A DNA stretch of 18,454 bases from an uncultured bacterium (GCA_937889645.1 CALBZE010000083.1:1-18454), one strand, 5' to 3'. Shown: positions 6,498 to 15,775, counted from the stretch's first letter. Numbers and translations: made by a program. The notes: generated from the sequence alone by a model not told the origin.

Positions 6498-6998
6498 TCA
6501 ACCCAACCCGTCACACTCCTCCAACCTCCCAACCAAGCGTCGTGCGCTTTCCGGTGTGAGGTGCGCGAGGTGCTGGTTGGTGAATGTGGGGTCGTCGGTG
6601 ACCTCACGGAGGAGGGCGATTCCGGGTGGCGCGGGCGGGAGCGGCTCGTCGGGCGCGTCGAGCTCGACCTCCGCGATGGCGAGTCCCTCCAGGGGGCCAC
6701 GGAAGATGTCGATTTCCCACCGATCGATCACGTAGCGGACCTTCTCCAGCCGCCGGTCGCCCGCCAACTCGAAGAGTGCGCGGGCGGTCTCTTCGTCGAC
6801 GCCGATCTCTACCTCGCTCCGCACGCGGCCACGGCCGGCTTTGATCGTGAGCAGGTACTGACCGTCGCGGGCGCGGATGCGCACGGCCGGCTCGCCGCGG
6901 GTGATGTAGCCCTGGCGGATCTCGGCGCGGCGCGACGCCGTCCGCAGCACGTCCGGCTCGACGACGCGGCACAGGAAGCGACGTTCGATCTCGATCAT
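6498..6998 (-). CDS. CYTH-domain (triphosphate tunnel metalloenzyme) protein
   Basis: A 166-aa cytoplasmic protein spanning a complete CYTH domain. The N-terminal ExExR form of the ExExK signature is present (E3, E5, R7). Tunnel-lining charged pairs follow: RQGY (residues 28-31), RIR (40-42), K53 in LTIKAG, E62/E64 in SEVEIG, R88, WEID (94-97) and EVELD (110-114). Known members hydrolyse inorganic triphosphate or thiamine triphosphate, or make cAMP (class IV cyclase). The sequence does not decide between them, and the Lys to Arg change in the first motif is worth noting. ATG 6998 overlaps the TGA of the ATPase gene by 4 nt (ATGA), so translation is probably coupled. It is the last gene of the nuclease-ATPase-CYTH unit and ends just before repeat copy B. 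Confidence 0.9.
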   Translation of the reverse strand: MIEIERRFLCRVVEPDVLRTASRRAEIRQGYITRGEPAVRIRARDGQYLLTIKAGRGRVRSEVEIGVDEETARALFELAGDRRLEKVRYVIDRWEIDIFRGPLEGLAIAEVELDAPDEPLPPAPPGIALLREVTDDPTFTNQHLAHLTPESARRLVGRLEECDGLG

Positions 6999-9900
6999 CC
7001 GGCCTCCGAGGCGAGGTTGGCGGCCGTCGACGCGTCAGGGGAGGAGTGCCCGGACCCGGTCGCGATGGTGCAGGCGGCGACGATGCGGTCGACGATCTCG
7101 ATCCCGATGAGCCCGCGCTCGATGTCGCGTGCGACCGCGCCGATCACGCGGGCGCGGACCTCGTCGGGCGAGAGCCGGTCGCGCGGGTCGAGGTAGCCGT
7201 GGCGCTCGAGGTATTCACGCAGCGCGTCGCAGGCGCTCGTGCGGAAGCGCGGGATCCGCCGCTGCTCGAGCGCGTCGATCAGCCGTGCGGCGTCGCCGCG
7301 GAGTTCCCGGCACAGTTCGTCGACGGCGTCGAGGAAGGCGCCGGTGATCGCGCCGGACTCGGCGAGCACGGCGCGGTCGACGGGTCGGCCGCGGCCGATC
7401 CTGGCGGCGGCGACGGCGGCCGCGAGCGCGCGGGCGGCGGCTCCGGCGCGGGCGTAGGCAGCCGCGTCGTCGCCCAGCAGCGTAAGCCCGCCGTGTTCGA
7501 CGAGGTTACGGAGCGCGCCCCACGTCTCGACGCGGAGCGAGAGGAGCCGATGGAGGCGCTCCGGATCGTCGAGAAGGTGCCAGAGGTGCGCCGTCTCGGG
7601 GTCGGCGTGGACGTCGATCGGCGGGACGCCGAGGACGCGGCCGTACTCGAGGTACGACGCGCCGGCGGGCGCGGGGATCGACGTCGCCGGCGGGTCGACG
7701 ACGGGGAGCGGCGTCGCCTGGCCGTCGCGGGCGATCCGCCGCACGTGGGCGAGGTCGATGAAGCGGGCGGGGACGTCGGGCCGGCTCTGGAGCACGCCGC
7801 GCCACTTTCCCACCTCGTCGGGCTGGGCGGTGAAGTAGAAGACCTGGCGGCCGTCGGCGGCGAGGGCGACGGCGGTCTCCATGATGGCGCGGGCGCGGTC
7901 GTCGTCGCTGTTGCCGAGCGTCTCGTCGAAGAGGAGCGGCAGGCGCGCGCCGGTCTCCTGGCTCTCGACGAAGGCGATGCGGACGGCGAGGAGGAGCTGG
8001 ACGCGCGTGCCGCTGGAGAGTTCGTCGAGCGCGCGGCCGACGCCGGTCGTCGTGTCGTAGGCGCGGAACGCGGGCGGCTCGCCGTCGTCGAAGTCGAGGC
8101 GGTAGCGGCCGTGCGTGATGCGGGCGAACAGCTCGCGGGCGCGGTGGAACACGTCGGGGCGGTGCTGGTCCCGGGTCGCGCGCTGGATGAAGCGGACGAG
8201 CGTGCCGGCGACGACGGCGTCGACATCCCGCTCGCGCGCCTCGCGCAACGCGTCGCGGGCGCGGGCGAGCTCCGCGAGTGCGGCCTCGAGGTCGTGGCCG
8301 CGCTTGGCCTGGTCGATCCGCTCCTCGATCCGGGCGATGCGGTCGCGAAGCTCTTGCGCCTCGTCGGCCTCGCCGCGCGCGGCGGCGAGGGCGTCGTGGA
8401 GCGCGGCGACGTCGTGCGCCTCGAGGCCGGGCTCGTAGCCGGGCTCGCGGGCGAGGCGATCGAGCGTCTCCTGCCGGCGGCGGGTCGCGTGGGCGAGCCG
8501 ATCGGCGGCCTCGCGGTAGGCGTCGAAGCGGTCGCACCAGTCGCGGACGACGGGTTCGTCGTCGGGGCCGAGGCCGAGGCGGTCGAGTAGCGCGCGGCGC
8601 TCGGCTTCGAGCGCGGCGATCGTCGTCTCGGCGTCGGCCAGGCGACGGCGCGCGTCGTTCGCGGCGGCGCTCGCCCGGGAGTGGGCCTCCCGGCGGCGTT
8701 CGAGGTCGGCGACGGCGGCAGAGAAATCCGCGACGGCGGCCGCGGGTTCGGCCCCGGGCATGACCCCGCACGGCACATACGGCGCGATCCGCTCCCACGC
8801 CTCGGCCAGCGCGGCGTCGAACTGCGCCCGCGCGTGGGCGAGCTTCGCCTCGACGCCGGCGACGGCCGTGGCAGCGTCGTGCCAGCGGGCGATCCCCTGG
8901 GCGAGCCAGACCAGTTTGCCGGGGTCGGTCTCGGGGCGGACGCCGAGCCGGGCCGCGATCGCGGCGCGGCGGCGTTCGAGGTCGTCGAGCGCGGGGTCGA
9001 GGTCGGCGCGCCGTCTGGCCAGGTCCGCGCGGCGGCGGGCGCGCTCGGCATCCAGCCGCGCCTCGGCGACTCGCCGTTCGAGGCGGTCGAGCGCGGCGGC
9101 GACGTCGCTCTCGGTCCAGCGGCCGGGCCCTTCGACGCCCCACCGGTCGAGCCGCAACCGTTCGAACTCGGCGCGGTGTACGGCGCGCGCATCGGCGGCC
9201 GCGGGTGTGCGGCGCAGGAAGATGCCGAGGATCACCAGGGCGACGAGCGCGAGCGCGATCCCGATGGCGCGCCCGACCCACGTGCCGGGGAACGCGACTC
9301 CGGCGAGCCACGCACCGGCGAGCGACGTCGCGAAAAGCAGCACCCCGATCACCACGCCGAGCGCGCGCAGACGGCGCTCGCTGCGCCCCTCCCCGGCCGC
9401 ATCGGCGTCGCCGCCGGCGCGGAGCCAGCGACGGAGCAACGCGGCGCCTTCCGCGAGGGCGTCGGCCGCCGCCCCATCGTCCGCACCGACGTCCTCGCCG
9501 AGCCACCGGAGCTCCGCGTCCGCCGCGGCTTTGCGGCCGAGGAGGTCCGCGGCGTCGCGGGCGAAGTCGGCGAGCTGGTCGATGGCGGCGGCGCCCTCCA
9601 CCGCGCCCGTCTCCGTCCACGCGGCGTCGATGTCGCGCGCGACCGCGTCGCGCCTGGCGACCGCGTCGTCGAGCTCGCGCTCGAGGGCCCCGATATCGCG
9701 GCGCAGCTCGTCCAGCTTCGCGGCACGCGCTCGCAGCGCGGTGATCGTCTGGTGCGGCACGCCGTCGTCGGGGAGTCCGGCGTCCCGGCGCTCGGCCTCC
9801 GCGGCCTCGAGGTCGCCGGCGGCGCGGGCGTGCCGTTCGCGCGCGTCGTCGAGCTTTGCGCGAATCGTCTCGAGGCGATCGGCCTCGTCGCCTTTGAGGC

Positions 9901-10603
9901 TTGCCATGGCGGCCGGGAACGCGTCCAGCGCGCGGCGGGCGTCGGCCTCGTCAGTGACGGCGCCGGCGTGCTCGATCGCGAGCTCGAGGAGGCGGACGCG
10001 GTCGGCGGCCCGGGCGGCGGCGGAAGCGCGTTCGCGAAGCGTCGCCAGCTCGCGCTCGTCCTCGCGCAGCTCGGCGTGGCGCGCCTCGGCCTGGCGCACC
10101 TTCTCGCGCGCGGCCTTGAGCGCGGCCAGCTCCTTGGAGCGACGCGATGCGCCGTCCTGCGCGCCGATCGCGTCGGCCGCGCGGGCGAGGTCGTAGCCGC
10201 CGGCGGACTCGCGGAGGATTTCTTCGGCGAGGGCGCGGTCCTCGGCGGCGAGGAGTTCGTGGAGCGAGAGGCGGTAGCGGTCGCGCGTCTCCGCGGGCGG
10301 GAGCGGCGGCGCGGACGCGTCCGCGCCGCCGCGCTGCCACCGCGCGCGCCCGGCCTCCGATTCGACGTACCACTCGTCGCCGGCGACGCGGAACCATCCC
10401 GCCAGCGACGCCCGGTCGGGCGCGGCCGCGCGTGGCCAGAGGAGCGCCTCGATCGCGCGCGCCGTCGTCGTCTTCCCCGACGCGTTCGGCCCGTGGACGA
10501 CGTTCACGCCGGGCGAGAGGTCGTCGAGGCGGTAGCCGCCGTCGTCCACGCCGGGCATGCGGCGGATGGCGACGCGTTCGAAGCGGAGCGCGTCGCGGCT
10601 CAT
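6995..10603 (-). CDS. YhaN/SbcC-like SMC-type ATPase with membrane hairpin
   Basis: A 1202-aa protein. The N-terminal half of the ATPase head has Walker A GPNASGKTT (residues 38-46). Long Ala/Arg/Glu-rich coiled coils cover roughly 150-400 and 470-800. Two hydrophobic segments (413-435 and 444-464) sit between them where SbcC has its zinc hook, a layout known from the YhaN family. The C-terminal half-head carries the ABC signature LSSGTR (about residue 860), Walker B LPLLFDE (about 889) and an FYFTAQ strand. About 240 residues (encoded 6995-7720) follow the ATPase, beyond the usual end of the family; they are helical and contain LSPDEVRARV, and I recognise no domain. YhaN-type proteins pair with YhaO-type nucleases in DNA-end processing. 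The start overlaps the nuclease stop by 4 nt and the end overlaps CYTH by 4 nt. Confidence 0.92.
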   Translation of the reverse strand: MSRDALRFERVAIRRMPGVDDGGYRLDDLSPGVNVVHGPNASGKTTTARAIEALLWPRAAAPDRASLAGWFRVAGDEWYVESEAGRARWQRGGADASAPPLPPAETRDRYRLSLHELLAAEDRALAEEILRESAGGYDLARAADAIGAQDGASRRSKELAALKAAREKVRQAEARHAELREDERELATLRERASAAARAADRVRLLELAIEHAGAVTDEADARRALDAFPAAMASLKGDEADRLETIRAKLDDARERHARAAGDLEAAEAERRDAGLPDDGVPHQTITALRARAAKLDELRRDIGALERELDDAVARRDAVARDIDAAWTETGAVEGAAAIDQLADFARDAADLLGRKAAADAELRWLGEDVGADDGAAADALAEGAALLRRWLRAGGDADAAGEGRSERRLRALGVVIGVLLFATSLAGAWLAGVAFPGTWVGRAIGIALALVALVILGIFLRRTPAAADARAVHRAEFERLRLDRWGVEGPGRWTESDVAAALDRLERRVAEARLDAERARRRADLARRRADLDPALDDLERRRAAIAARLGVRPETDPGKLVWLAQGIARWHDAATAVAGVEAKLAHARAQFDAALAEAWERIAPYVPCGVMPGAEPAAAVADFSAAVADLERRREAHSRASAAANDARRRLADAETTIAALEAERRALLDRLGLGPDDEPVVRDWCDRFDAYREAADRLAHATRRRQETLDRLAREPGYEPGLEAHDVAALHDALAAARGEADEAQELRDRIARIEERIDQAKRGHDLEAALAELARARDALREARERDVDAVVAGTLVRFIQRATRDQHRPDVFHRARELFARITHGRYRLDFDDGEPPAFRAYDTTTGVGRALDELSSGTRVQLLLAVRIAFVESQETGARLPLLFDETLGNSDDDRARAIMETAVALAADGRQVFYFTAQPDEVGKWRGVLQSRPDVPARFIDLAHVRRIARDGQATPLPVVDPPATSIPAPAGASYLEYGRVLGVPPIDVHADPETAHLWHLLDDPERLHRLLSLRVETWGALRNLVEHGGLTLLGDDAAAYARAGAAARALAAAVAAARIGRGRPVDRAVLAESGAITGAFLDAVDELCRELRGDAARLIDALEQRRIPRFRTSACDALREYLERHGYLDPRDRLSPDEVRARVIGAVARDIERGLIGIEIVDRIVAACTIATGSGHSSPDASTAANLASEAG

Positions 10604-11985
10604 GCGCCCTCCTTCTGCGCGAGCAGCTCGTCGAGTAGGAGCGCGGCCTGGCGCGCAAGCGCTCCAGCGGCGACGGCGCGGGCGTCGACGTCGTCGCCCA
10701 GGCCGAGGTAGGGCTTCGCGGCGTAGACGTCCTGGACCGCGGCGGCCGCGTCGCGGAGGAGCGGCTCCAAATCCTCCGACACCGCGACGCCGGCACCGAT
10801 CGGCGCGCCCGCGTCGGCCGGGGGCGCCGCCTTCCCCCTGCTCTCTCCTGCCGCACCGGCTGCGGTCGCCGCCTCATCCCTGCCCTCCCCGCCCGCCTCC
10901 AGCGCGAGCAGCAACCGCGCGAGCAACCCGACGGGGTCGTTCCCCTGTGCCAGCTCCGCCAGGTCGCGCGCCGGGCGAGTCCGGACCTCTACGCTCTCGA
11001 CGTACCCCGCGACCGGCCCGGAGCCGAGCTCGAGGTCGGTGCGGAGCGCCTCGAGCCGCGCGGCGATCGAGCGGTGCAGCGGCGTCCGGCCCACGACGCG
11101 GAGCCGGCAACTCAGGTGGCGGAGCGCGTCGCCGCCCGAGGCAACGTCCGCGAGGTGCGCACGCAGCGCCGTCGTCACGCGCCGGTCGACCTCCGCCGGG
11201 TCGGCCACGCCGTCGACATCGACCTCGACGGCGTCGTAGCGCACCGAGGAGAGCGGGACCATGCGCGCGCGGAACGAGCGCCCGGGCCCGACCTCCACGA
11301 TCCAGACGCCGTGCGCGCCCGGCTCGCCCGGGTCGAGCGCCTGCGGCGAGCCGGGGTAGAGGACTGGCGCGGCGCCGGGCTCCTCGAACAGCCGCGGCGC
11401 GTGGATGTGGCCGAGGAGCCAGAAGTCGACCGGCGCGGCGCGCAGCTCGGCGAGCGAGACAGGCGCATAGTCGCTCCCGGGCTGGTCGAGGTCGGCGTGG
11501 AGGAGGCCGAGGACGGGCGCGTCGTCGCCCGGCGAGCCGAGCGCGAACGAGCCGAGGGGGCTCTCGCGGACGCGCGCCTCCGGAAACGACCAGCCGACCA
11601 CATGGATTGCCTCGCCCCCGCGGCGTGCAGTCACCCGCTCCCAGCGCCCGCCGCGCCCCAGGAGCCGGAACCGGTCGCCGCCGAGCTCGTCGGCGAGGCG
11701 CGGGAAGACGTCGTGGTCGTGGTTGCCGGCGACGGCGACGGTCAGAATCCCGGCCTCGGCGAGGCGGCGGATCCCGGCCTCGAGCGGGCCGGTCGCCTCG
11801 TAGTACCGGTTCGCCTGGTCGACGACGTCGCCGCTCAGGGCGACGACGTCGACCTTCTCGGCGAGCGCGAGGTCGACGATCCGCGTCCAGCACGCGGCGC
11901 TCGAGACCTCGCGGCCGTCGACGTGCTCCGGCAGTCGCGCCGAGCGGCGGCCGATGTGAACATCACCGCAGCAGAGGATCTTCAC
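10600..11985 (-). CDS. SbcD/YhaO-like metallophosphoesterase DNA exonuclease
   Basis: A 461-aa calcineurin-like phosphoesterase of the Mre11/SbcD/YhaO type. All metal-binding motifs are present: GDVH (D8, H10), GDVVD (D53), GNHD (N88, H89), LLHADLD (H163) and GHIH (H193, H195). It should act as the nuclease subunit with the ATPase encoded next. The C-terminal region has a low-complexity linker rich in Gly, Ala and Glu (encoded about 10770-10920), then a final helical segment that probably docks on the ATPase coiled coil. I chose GTG 11985 because family members start at this MKIL-type strand; there is no strong SD. An in-frame GTG at 12102 would add 39 Arg-rich residues unlike the family. Its stop overlaps the ATPase start (ATGA). 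Confidence 0.9.
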   Translation of the reverse strand: MKILCCGDVHIGRRSARLPEHVDGREVSSAACWTRIVDLALAEKVDVVALSGDVVDQANRYYEATGPLEAGIRRLAEAGILTVAVAGNHDHDVFPRLADELGGDRFRLLGRGGRWERVTARRGGEAIHVVGWSFPEARVRESPLGSFALGSPGDDAPVLGLLHADLDQPGSDYAPVSLAELRAAPVDFWLLGHIHAPRLFEEPGAAPVLYPGSPQALDPGEPGAHGVWIVEVGPGRSFRARMVPLSSVRYDAVEVDVDGVADPAEVDRRVTTALRAHLADVASGGDALRHLSCRLRVVGRTPLHRSIAARLEALRTDLELGSGPVAGYVESVEVRTRPARDLAELAQGNDPVGLLARLLLALEAGGEGRDEAATAAGAAGESRGKAAPPADAGAPIGAGVAVSEDLEPLLRDAAAAVQDVYAAKPYLGLGDDVDARAVAAGALARQAALLLDELLAQKEGA

Positions 11986-12156
11986 GGGCAGTCGGCTCGT
12001 GACGGTCGTGTGTTGCGGGGCGACGCGGGCCGCCTTGGCGCCCGGCCGGGGGGCGACGCGGCCGGTCCGGGCCCGCCGGGTCGCCTCCCCCTGGCGTCGC
12101 ACTCGCCCCCCAAGGTAGCGCGACCGGCTGACAACGGCACGGGTGGGGTCGCCCGG

Positions 12157-13671
12157 TCACCCGCCTTCCGCCCACCTCCGCACCAGCTCCGCCCCGCCGT
12201 GCATCCCCTGCGTCCCGATGAGCACGAGCAGGTCGCGGTCGCTGATGCGGTCGAGCGTGTGGCGGATCGCGTCGTCGAGGCGGTCGTGGTGCACGACGTC
12301 GACGCCGCCGACCCGCAGCGCGTCGAGGAACGCCTCGCGCTCGTCGTCGGCGACGCGGTTGGCGGCGTCCACGGCCTCGCGGCTGCTCGTCGCCGTCAGC
12401 GAGTCGAACCGCAGCCGACGCGACCAGATCGCGATGGTCTCGCCGTAGCGGCGGTTGAGCTCGACGCCGCGGCCGCCGCGGATCGCGGCGACGAGGTGTA
12501 CCCGGTTGCGGCGGAGCCCGGCGACAACGTCGAACAGGACGCAGAGCGCGTCGGGGTGCGTCGCGGTGTCGTCGAGGAGCGCGAAGCGGCCGCAGCGCTC
12601 GTACTGGAGCCGCCGCGGCGGCGGGCGCACGGCGGCGAGCCCTTCGCGGACCTGCTCCGGCGAAGCGCCCAGGCAGAGCCCGGCGACGGCCGCGAGCGCA
12701 GCGTTGCGCGCGTTCGACCGGCCGAGCAGCCCGAGCCCGATCGGGATGCGGCCGGGCGGGACCGTGCCGCCGTCGACCGTCGGGATCGGCCGGGCGACAT
12801 CCAGGAGAATGCTGCACCCGCGCGCGCCGTGGCGACGTCGCCGGACCCGCACGCTCGCGCCGCGGCCGGGGCCGCACGCCACGCCCGTGACCGGACTCGC
12901 CTCGACCAGCCGGCCGACGATCCGCTCGTCGCGCGGGTAGACGACGACGCCGTCCGGGCGGACGTGGTCGAGGAAGCGCGACTTCGCCTCGACATAGCGG
13001 CGGAAAGAGCCGTGGTAGTCCCCGTGCTCGAGGGGCGCGATGCAGGTGAAGACGCCGAGCGCGAAGTCGAGGCCGTGGATCCGGTCCTGGACCAGCCCCT
13101 GGCTGGTCACCTCCATGGCGCAGACGGTGCACCCCGCCGCGGCGACGCGGGCGAGTGCGTCGTGCAGCGCGAGGGGGTCCGGCGTGGTGAGCTGCTGCGG
13201 CTCGTGCGGCTCGCCGGGGAGCCGCATCCCGAGGAAGTCCGAGCCGATGATCCCCGCGCACACGCCGGCGCGCCCGAGGATCGCGTCGAGCATGTTCAGC
13301 GTCCCTGTCTTGCCGAACGAGCCGGTGATCCCGACGAGGCGGAGTCGCCGGCCAGGCCAGCCGTACCACGCGGCGGCCAGCTCGGCCAGGGCGCGGCGGG
13401 TGTCGGGCACGCGGAACGCCGGCGCCGCCGCATCGACCGCGGCGCCGTGCTCGACCACCACCGCCGCCGCGCCCCTCCGCACGGCCTCCCCCACGAACAG
13501 GTGCCCGTCGGTCCGGCGGCCGCGGAGCGCGACGAAGAGGTCGCCGGGCTCGACCTCCCGCGCGTCGAAGACGATGCGCCGCGCTCGGACCTCGCCCGCC
13601 CCGGCCGGCGCTTCGACGCCGGTGAGCCCGCGGAGCAGCGGGGCGACGGGGCGAGCAGGGCCGGGGCGCAT
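12157..13671 (-). CDS. MurE-like Mur ligase family protein
   Basis: A 504-aa ATP-dependent amide ligase of the MurC/D/E/F type, closest to MurE. The N-terminal UDP-sugar-binding-like domain has DAREVEPGDLFVALRG (residues 36-51). The P-loop is GITGSFGKTGT (K121), where the family norm is GTNGKT. Further family positions are EVTSQGL (187-193, MurE norm EVSSHAL), FTCIAPLEHGDYHG (208-221), EAKSRF (K230, the carbamylated lysine position), LGRSNARNA and DDTATHPDAL (norm DYAHTPDAL). The DNPR amino-acid selection motif of meso-DAP MurE is not present, so substrate specificity is open; a housekeeping murE probably exists elsewhere. ATG 13671 has GAGGTG at 13682-13677, overlapping the PBP stop. A 4-nt gap to the PBP gene indicates one operon. 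171 nt separate its stop from the nuclease start. Confidence 0.85.
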   Translation of the reverse strand: MRPGPARPVAPLLRGLTGVEAPAGAGEVRARRIVFDAREVEPGDLFVALRGRRTDGHLFVGEAVRRGAAAVVVEHGAAVDAAAPAFRVPDTRRALAELAAAWYGWPGRRLRLVGITGSFGKTGTLNMLDAILGRAGVCAGIIGSDFLGMRLPGEPHEPQQLTTPDPLALHDALARVAAAGCTVCAMEVTSQGLVQDRIHGLDFALGVFTCIAPLEHGDYHGSFRRYVEAKSRFLDHVRPDGVVVYPRDERIVGRLVEASPVTGVACGPGRGASVRVRRRRHGARGCSILLDVARPIPTVDGGTVPPGRIPIGLGLLGRSNARNAALAAVAGLCLGASPEQVREGLAAVRPPPRRLQYERCGRFALLDDTATHPDALCVLFDVVAGLRRNRVHLVAAIRGGRGVELNRRYGETIAIWSRRLRFDSLTATSSREAVDAANRVADDEREAFLDALRVGGVDVVHHDRLDDAIRHTLDRISDRDLLVLIGTQGMHGGAELVRRWAEGG

Positions 13672-13675
13672 CGCA

Positions 13676-15775
13676 TCACCTCGCGGGCGGCGGGGTGGCA
13701 GCGGGGACCGCGAGCGTGTCGGTCGCGACGCGTGGCCGGGCCCGGCCCCTCGGCCGCGGCCGCGGCGTGCCACACGCGACGTCGCGCACCGTGGTCGCCA
13801 GGAAGTACTCGGTGCGGGCGACGCCGTCGAAGACGCAATCGGGGCGGTAAACGCGCCCGGCATCGTCGACGCGCAGCTCGAGCACCGACGCCGGCATCGC
13901 CCACCCCGCCTCGCCCCGTGGCGCGATGCGTCGCATGATCCGACCCCAGAGCCTAGGCGCGACGCGGTCGCCCGCCGTGCCCCGGATGATCGGCCGCGGC
14001 AGGTCGAACCCGATCCACACGACCGCGACCCGGCTCGGCGTATACCCCGCGAACCAGTAGTCGACCGAGTTGTTGGTCGTGCCGGTCTTCCCGGCCGCGG
14101 GGCCGCGGTACCCCGCGAGCCGCACGGCGGTGCCGGTCCCACGGTCGACCACGTCGCGCAGGATGTCCGTGATCAAGAAGGCGACGCCGGGGTCGAGCAC
14201 GGCCTCGACCTTCGGGTCCTGACGCCAGACCTCGGTGCCGTCCGGGCGCCGGACGACCGACACGATGCGCGGCTCCGGCCGGCTGCCGAGGGTCGCGAAC
14301 GCGGCGTACGCGGCGGCCAGCTCGAGCGGCGTCGCCTCCGCGATCCCGAGCGCGAGCGACGGGACGCGCGGGAACGGGCCGCGCAGCCCCATCCGCCCGG
14401 CGAGCTCCGCGACGCGGTCGAAGCCGACCGCCTCGGCCAGCCGGATCGTCGCCGTGTTGCTCGAGACGACGAGCGCATCGCGCAGCGAGATCGACTCCGC
14501 GTAGCGGCCGTCGTAGTTGCGCGGCGCCCAGACCCGCCCGCCGCCCAGGTCGCGGCGGATCGGCGAGTCGTCCAGCTGGTCCGCGGGCGAGTAGCCGGCC
14601 ATGATCGCGGCGGCGTAGATGAACGGCTTGAACGTGCTCGCCGGCTGGCGCCACGCGCCGACCGCGCGGTTGAAACGCGAATGCGAGAAGTCCCGCCCGC
14701 CGACCATCGCGAGGACGTCGCCCGTCGCCGCGTCCAGCACCAGGACCGCGCCCTGGAGGTACGGCGTGCCGTCCGGGCGGGCGGCCGCGGTGTCGTCGTA
14801 GACGGGGTGCTCCCAGGGGCCGTACTGCCCGGCTTCCATCTCCGCGAGGAGCGCGCGCAGCTCGGCCTCGGCGACCGCCTGGGCCCGCGCGTCCAGCGTC
14901 GTGTGGATCGTGTAGCCGCCGGCGTAGAGCGCGTCGCCGATCTCGCGCTCCATGTAGTTGCGGACCTCCTCGACGAAGTACGGCGCGAGGTCGCCGGCGT
15001 CGGCCGTCGCCTCCGCGGTCACGAGCGGCGCGTCGTCCGCTTCGTTCGCTTCGTCCTCCGTGATCAACCCCTGCCGCCACATCTGGTGCAGCACGACCCA
15101 ACGCCGGCGATACGCGAGGACCGGGTTGCGGTGCGGGTCGAGCTGGTTCGGCGCGGTGACCATCCCGGCGAGGAGCGCGGCCTCGGCCAGGGTGAGCGTC
15201 GACGCCGGCTTGCGAAAGTATTCGCGCGCAGCCGCCTCGATCCCCCACGCGCCGCGGCCGAAATAAATATGGTTCAGGTACAGCTCGAGGATCTGGCGCT
15301 TGGTGTAACGCTCCTCGATCGCCGTCGCGACGCGCATTTCCGCGAGCTTGCGGCCGAGCGTGCGTTCGGTGTACGGAAGCCGGTCGGGGAACGCGTTGCG
15401 GGCGAGCTGCATGGTGATCGTGCTGAACCCTTGCCGGACGCCGAGCGAGCGGACGTTGGCGAGGAGCGCGCCGAAGGCGCGTCGCCAGTCGATCCCGCTG
15501 TGCTGCCAGAAGCGCTGGTCCTCGATCGCGACGAACGCCGCGGGTACGTGGGGCGGGAGGGAGTCGAGGGGGATGATCTCGCGCTGGACGACGTAGAGCC
15601 GGGCGAGTTCTACACCGTTGCGGTCGAGGACGACGGCCGCGCGGTCCGGCACGTACCCGTCCAGCCGTTCGATCTCCGGGCACCCCCCCACGCCGCACCG
15701 CTGCCAGAGCAACCAGGCCAGGCCGGCGAGGGAGAGCACTCCCAGGAATCCAATGATGCGTGGCCGGGTGGGCAA
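13676..15775 (-). CDS. Class A penicillin-binding protein (PBP1A-type transglycosylase/transpeptidase)
   Basis: A bifunctional peptidoglycan synthase (699 aa) anchored by one TM segment (residues 7-24). The GT51 domain (about 55-235) has the EDQRFWQH motif with catalytic E85, GFSTITMQLARN (116-127), KLAEM and the ELYLNHIYFGRGAWGIEAAA stretch. The transpeptidase domain (about 340-630) has STFK (S380, K383), SSN (438-440) and KTGT (563-566), so both activities look intact. The C-terminus ends in a Pro/Arg tail after a Cys-containing extension (PDCVF, DVACG). The start is a TTG at 15775 with AGGGGG about 9 nt upstream; no ATG or GTG occurs in frame nearby. The Mur-like ligase gene follows after 4 nt. 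The upstream region holds repeat copy D, from which transcription must start or be insulated. Confidence 0.93.
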   Translation of the reverse strand: MPTRPRIIGFLGVLSLAGLAWLLWQRCGVGGCPEIERLDGYVPDRAAVVLDRNGVELARLYVVQREIIPLDSLPPHVPAAFVAIEDQRFWQHSGIDWRRAFGALLANVRSLGVRQGFSTITMQLARNAFPDRLPYTERTLGRKLAEMRVATAIEERYTKRQILELYLNHIYFGRGAWGIEAAAREYFRKPASTLTLAEAALLAGMVTAPNQLDPHRNPVLAYRRRWVVLHQMWRQGLITEDEANEADDAPLVTAEATADAGDLAPYFVEEVRNYMEREIGDALYAGGYTIHTTLDARAQAVAEAELRALLAEMEAGQYGPWEHPVYDDTAAARPDGTPYLQGAVLVLDAATGDVLAMVGGRDFSHSRFNRAVGAWRQPASTFKPFIYAAAIMAGYSPADQLDDSPIRRDLGGGRVWAPRNYDGRYAESISLRDALVVSSNTATIRLAEAVGFDRVAELAGRMGLRGPFPRVPSLALGIAEATPLELAAAYAAFATLGSRPEPRIVSVVRRPDGTEVWRQDPKVEAVLDPGVAFLITDILRDVVDRGTGTAVRLAGYRGPAAGKTGTTNNSVDYWFAGYTPSRVAVVWIGFDLPRPIIRGTAGDRVAPRLWGRIMRRIAPRGEAGWAMPASVLELRVDDAGRVYRPDCVFDGVARTEYFLATTVRDVACGTPRPRPRGRARPRVATDTLAVPAATPPPAR

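Noticed and set aside
5021..6700. Long minus-strand frame through repeat B and antisense to the protease
   Set aside because: It includes 7-nt repeat sequence and no recognisable domain.
7046..8590. Plus-strand frames antisense to the ATPase gene (also 8681-10711)
   Set aside because: Mirror images of ATPase codons (Gly/Val/Glu/Arg-rich), with no independent motif or ribosome binding site.
11986..12102. N-terminal extension of the nuclease from GTG 12102
   Set aside because: The 39 added residues are Arg-rich low-complexity and unlike the family, whose members begin at the first beta strand.
11074..13938. Very long plus-strand frames antisense to nuclease, Mur ligase and PBP (also 13040-15871)
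   Set aside because: Absence of stops is expected at this GC content; the antisense proteins have complete catalytic motifs.
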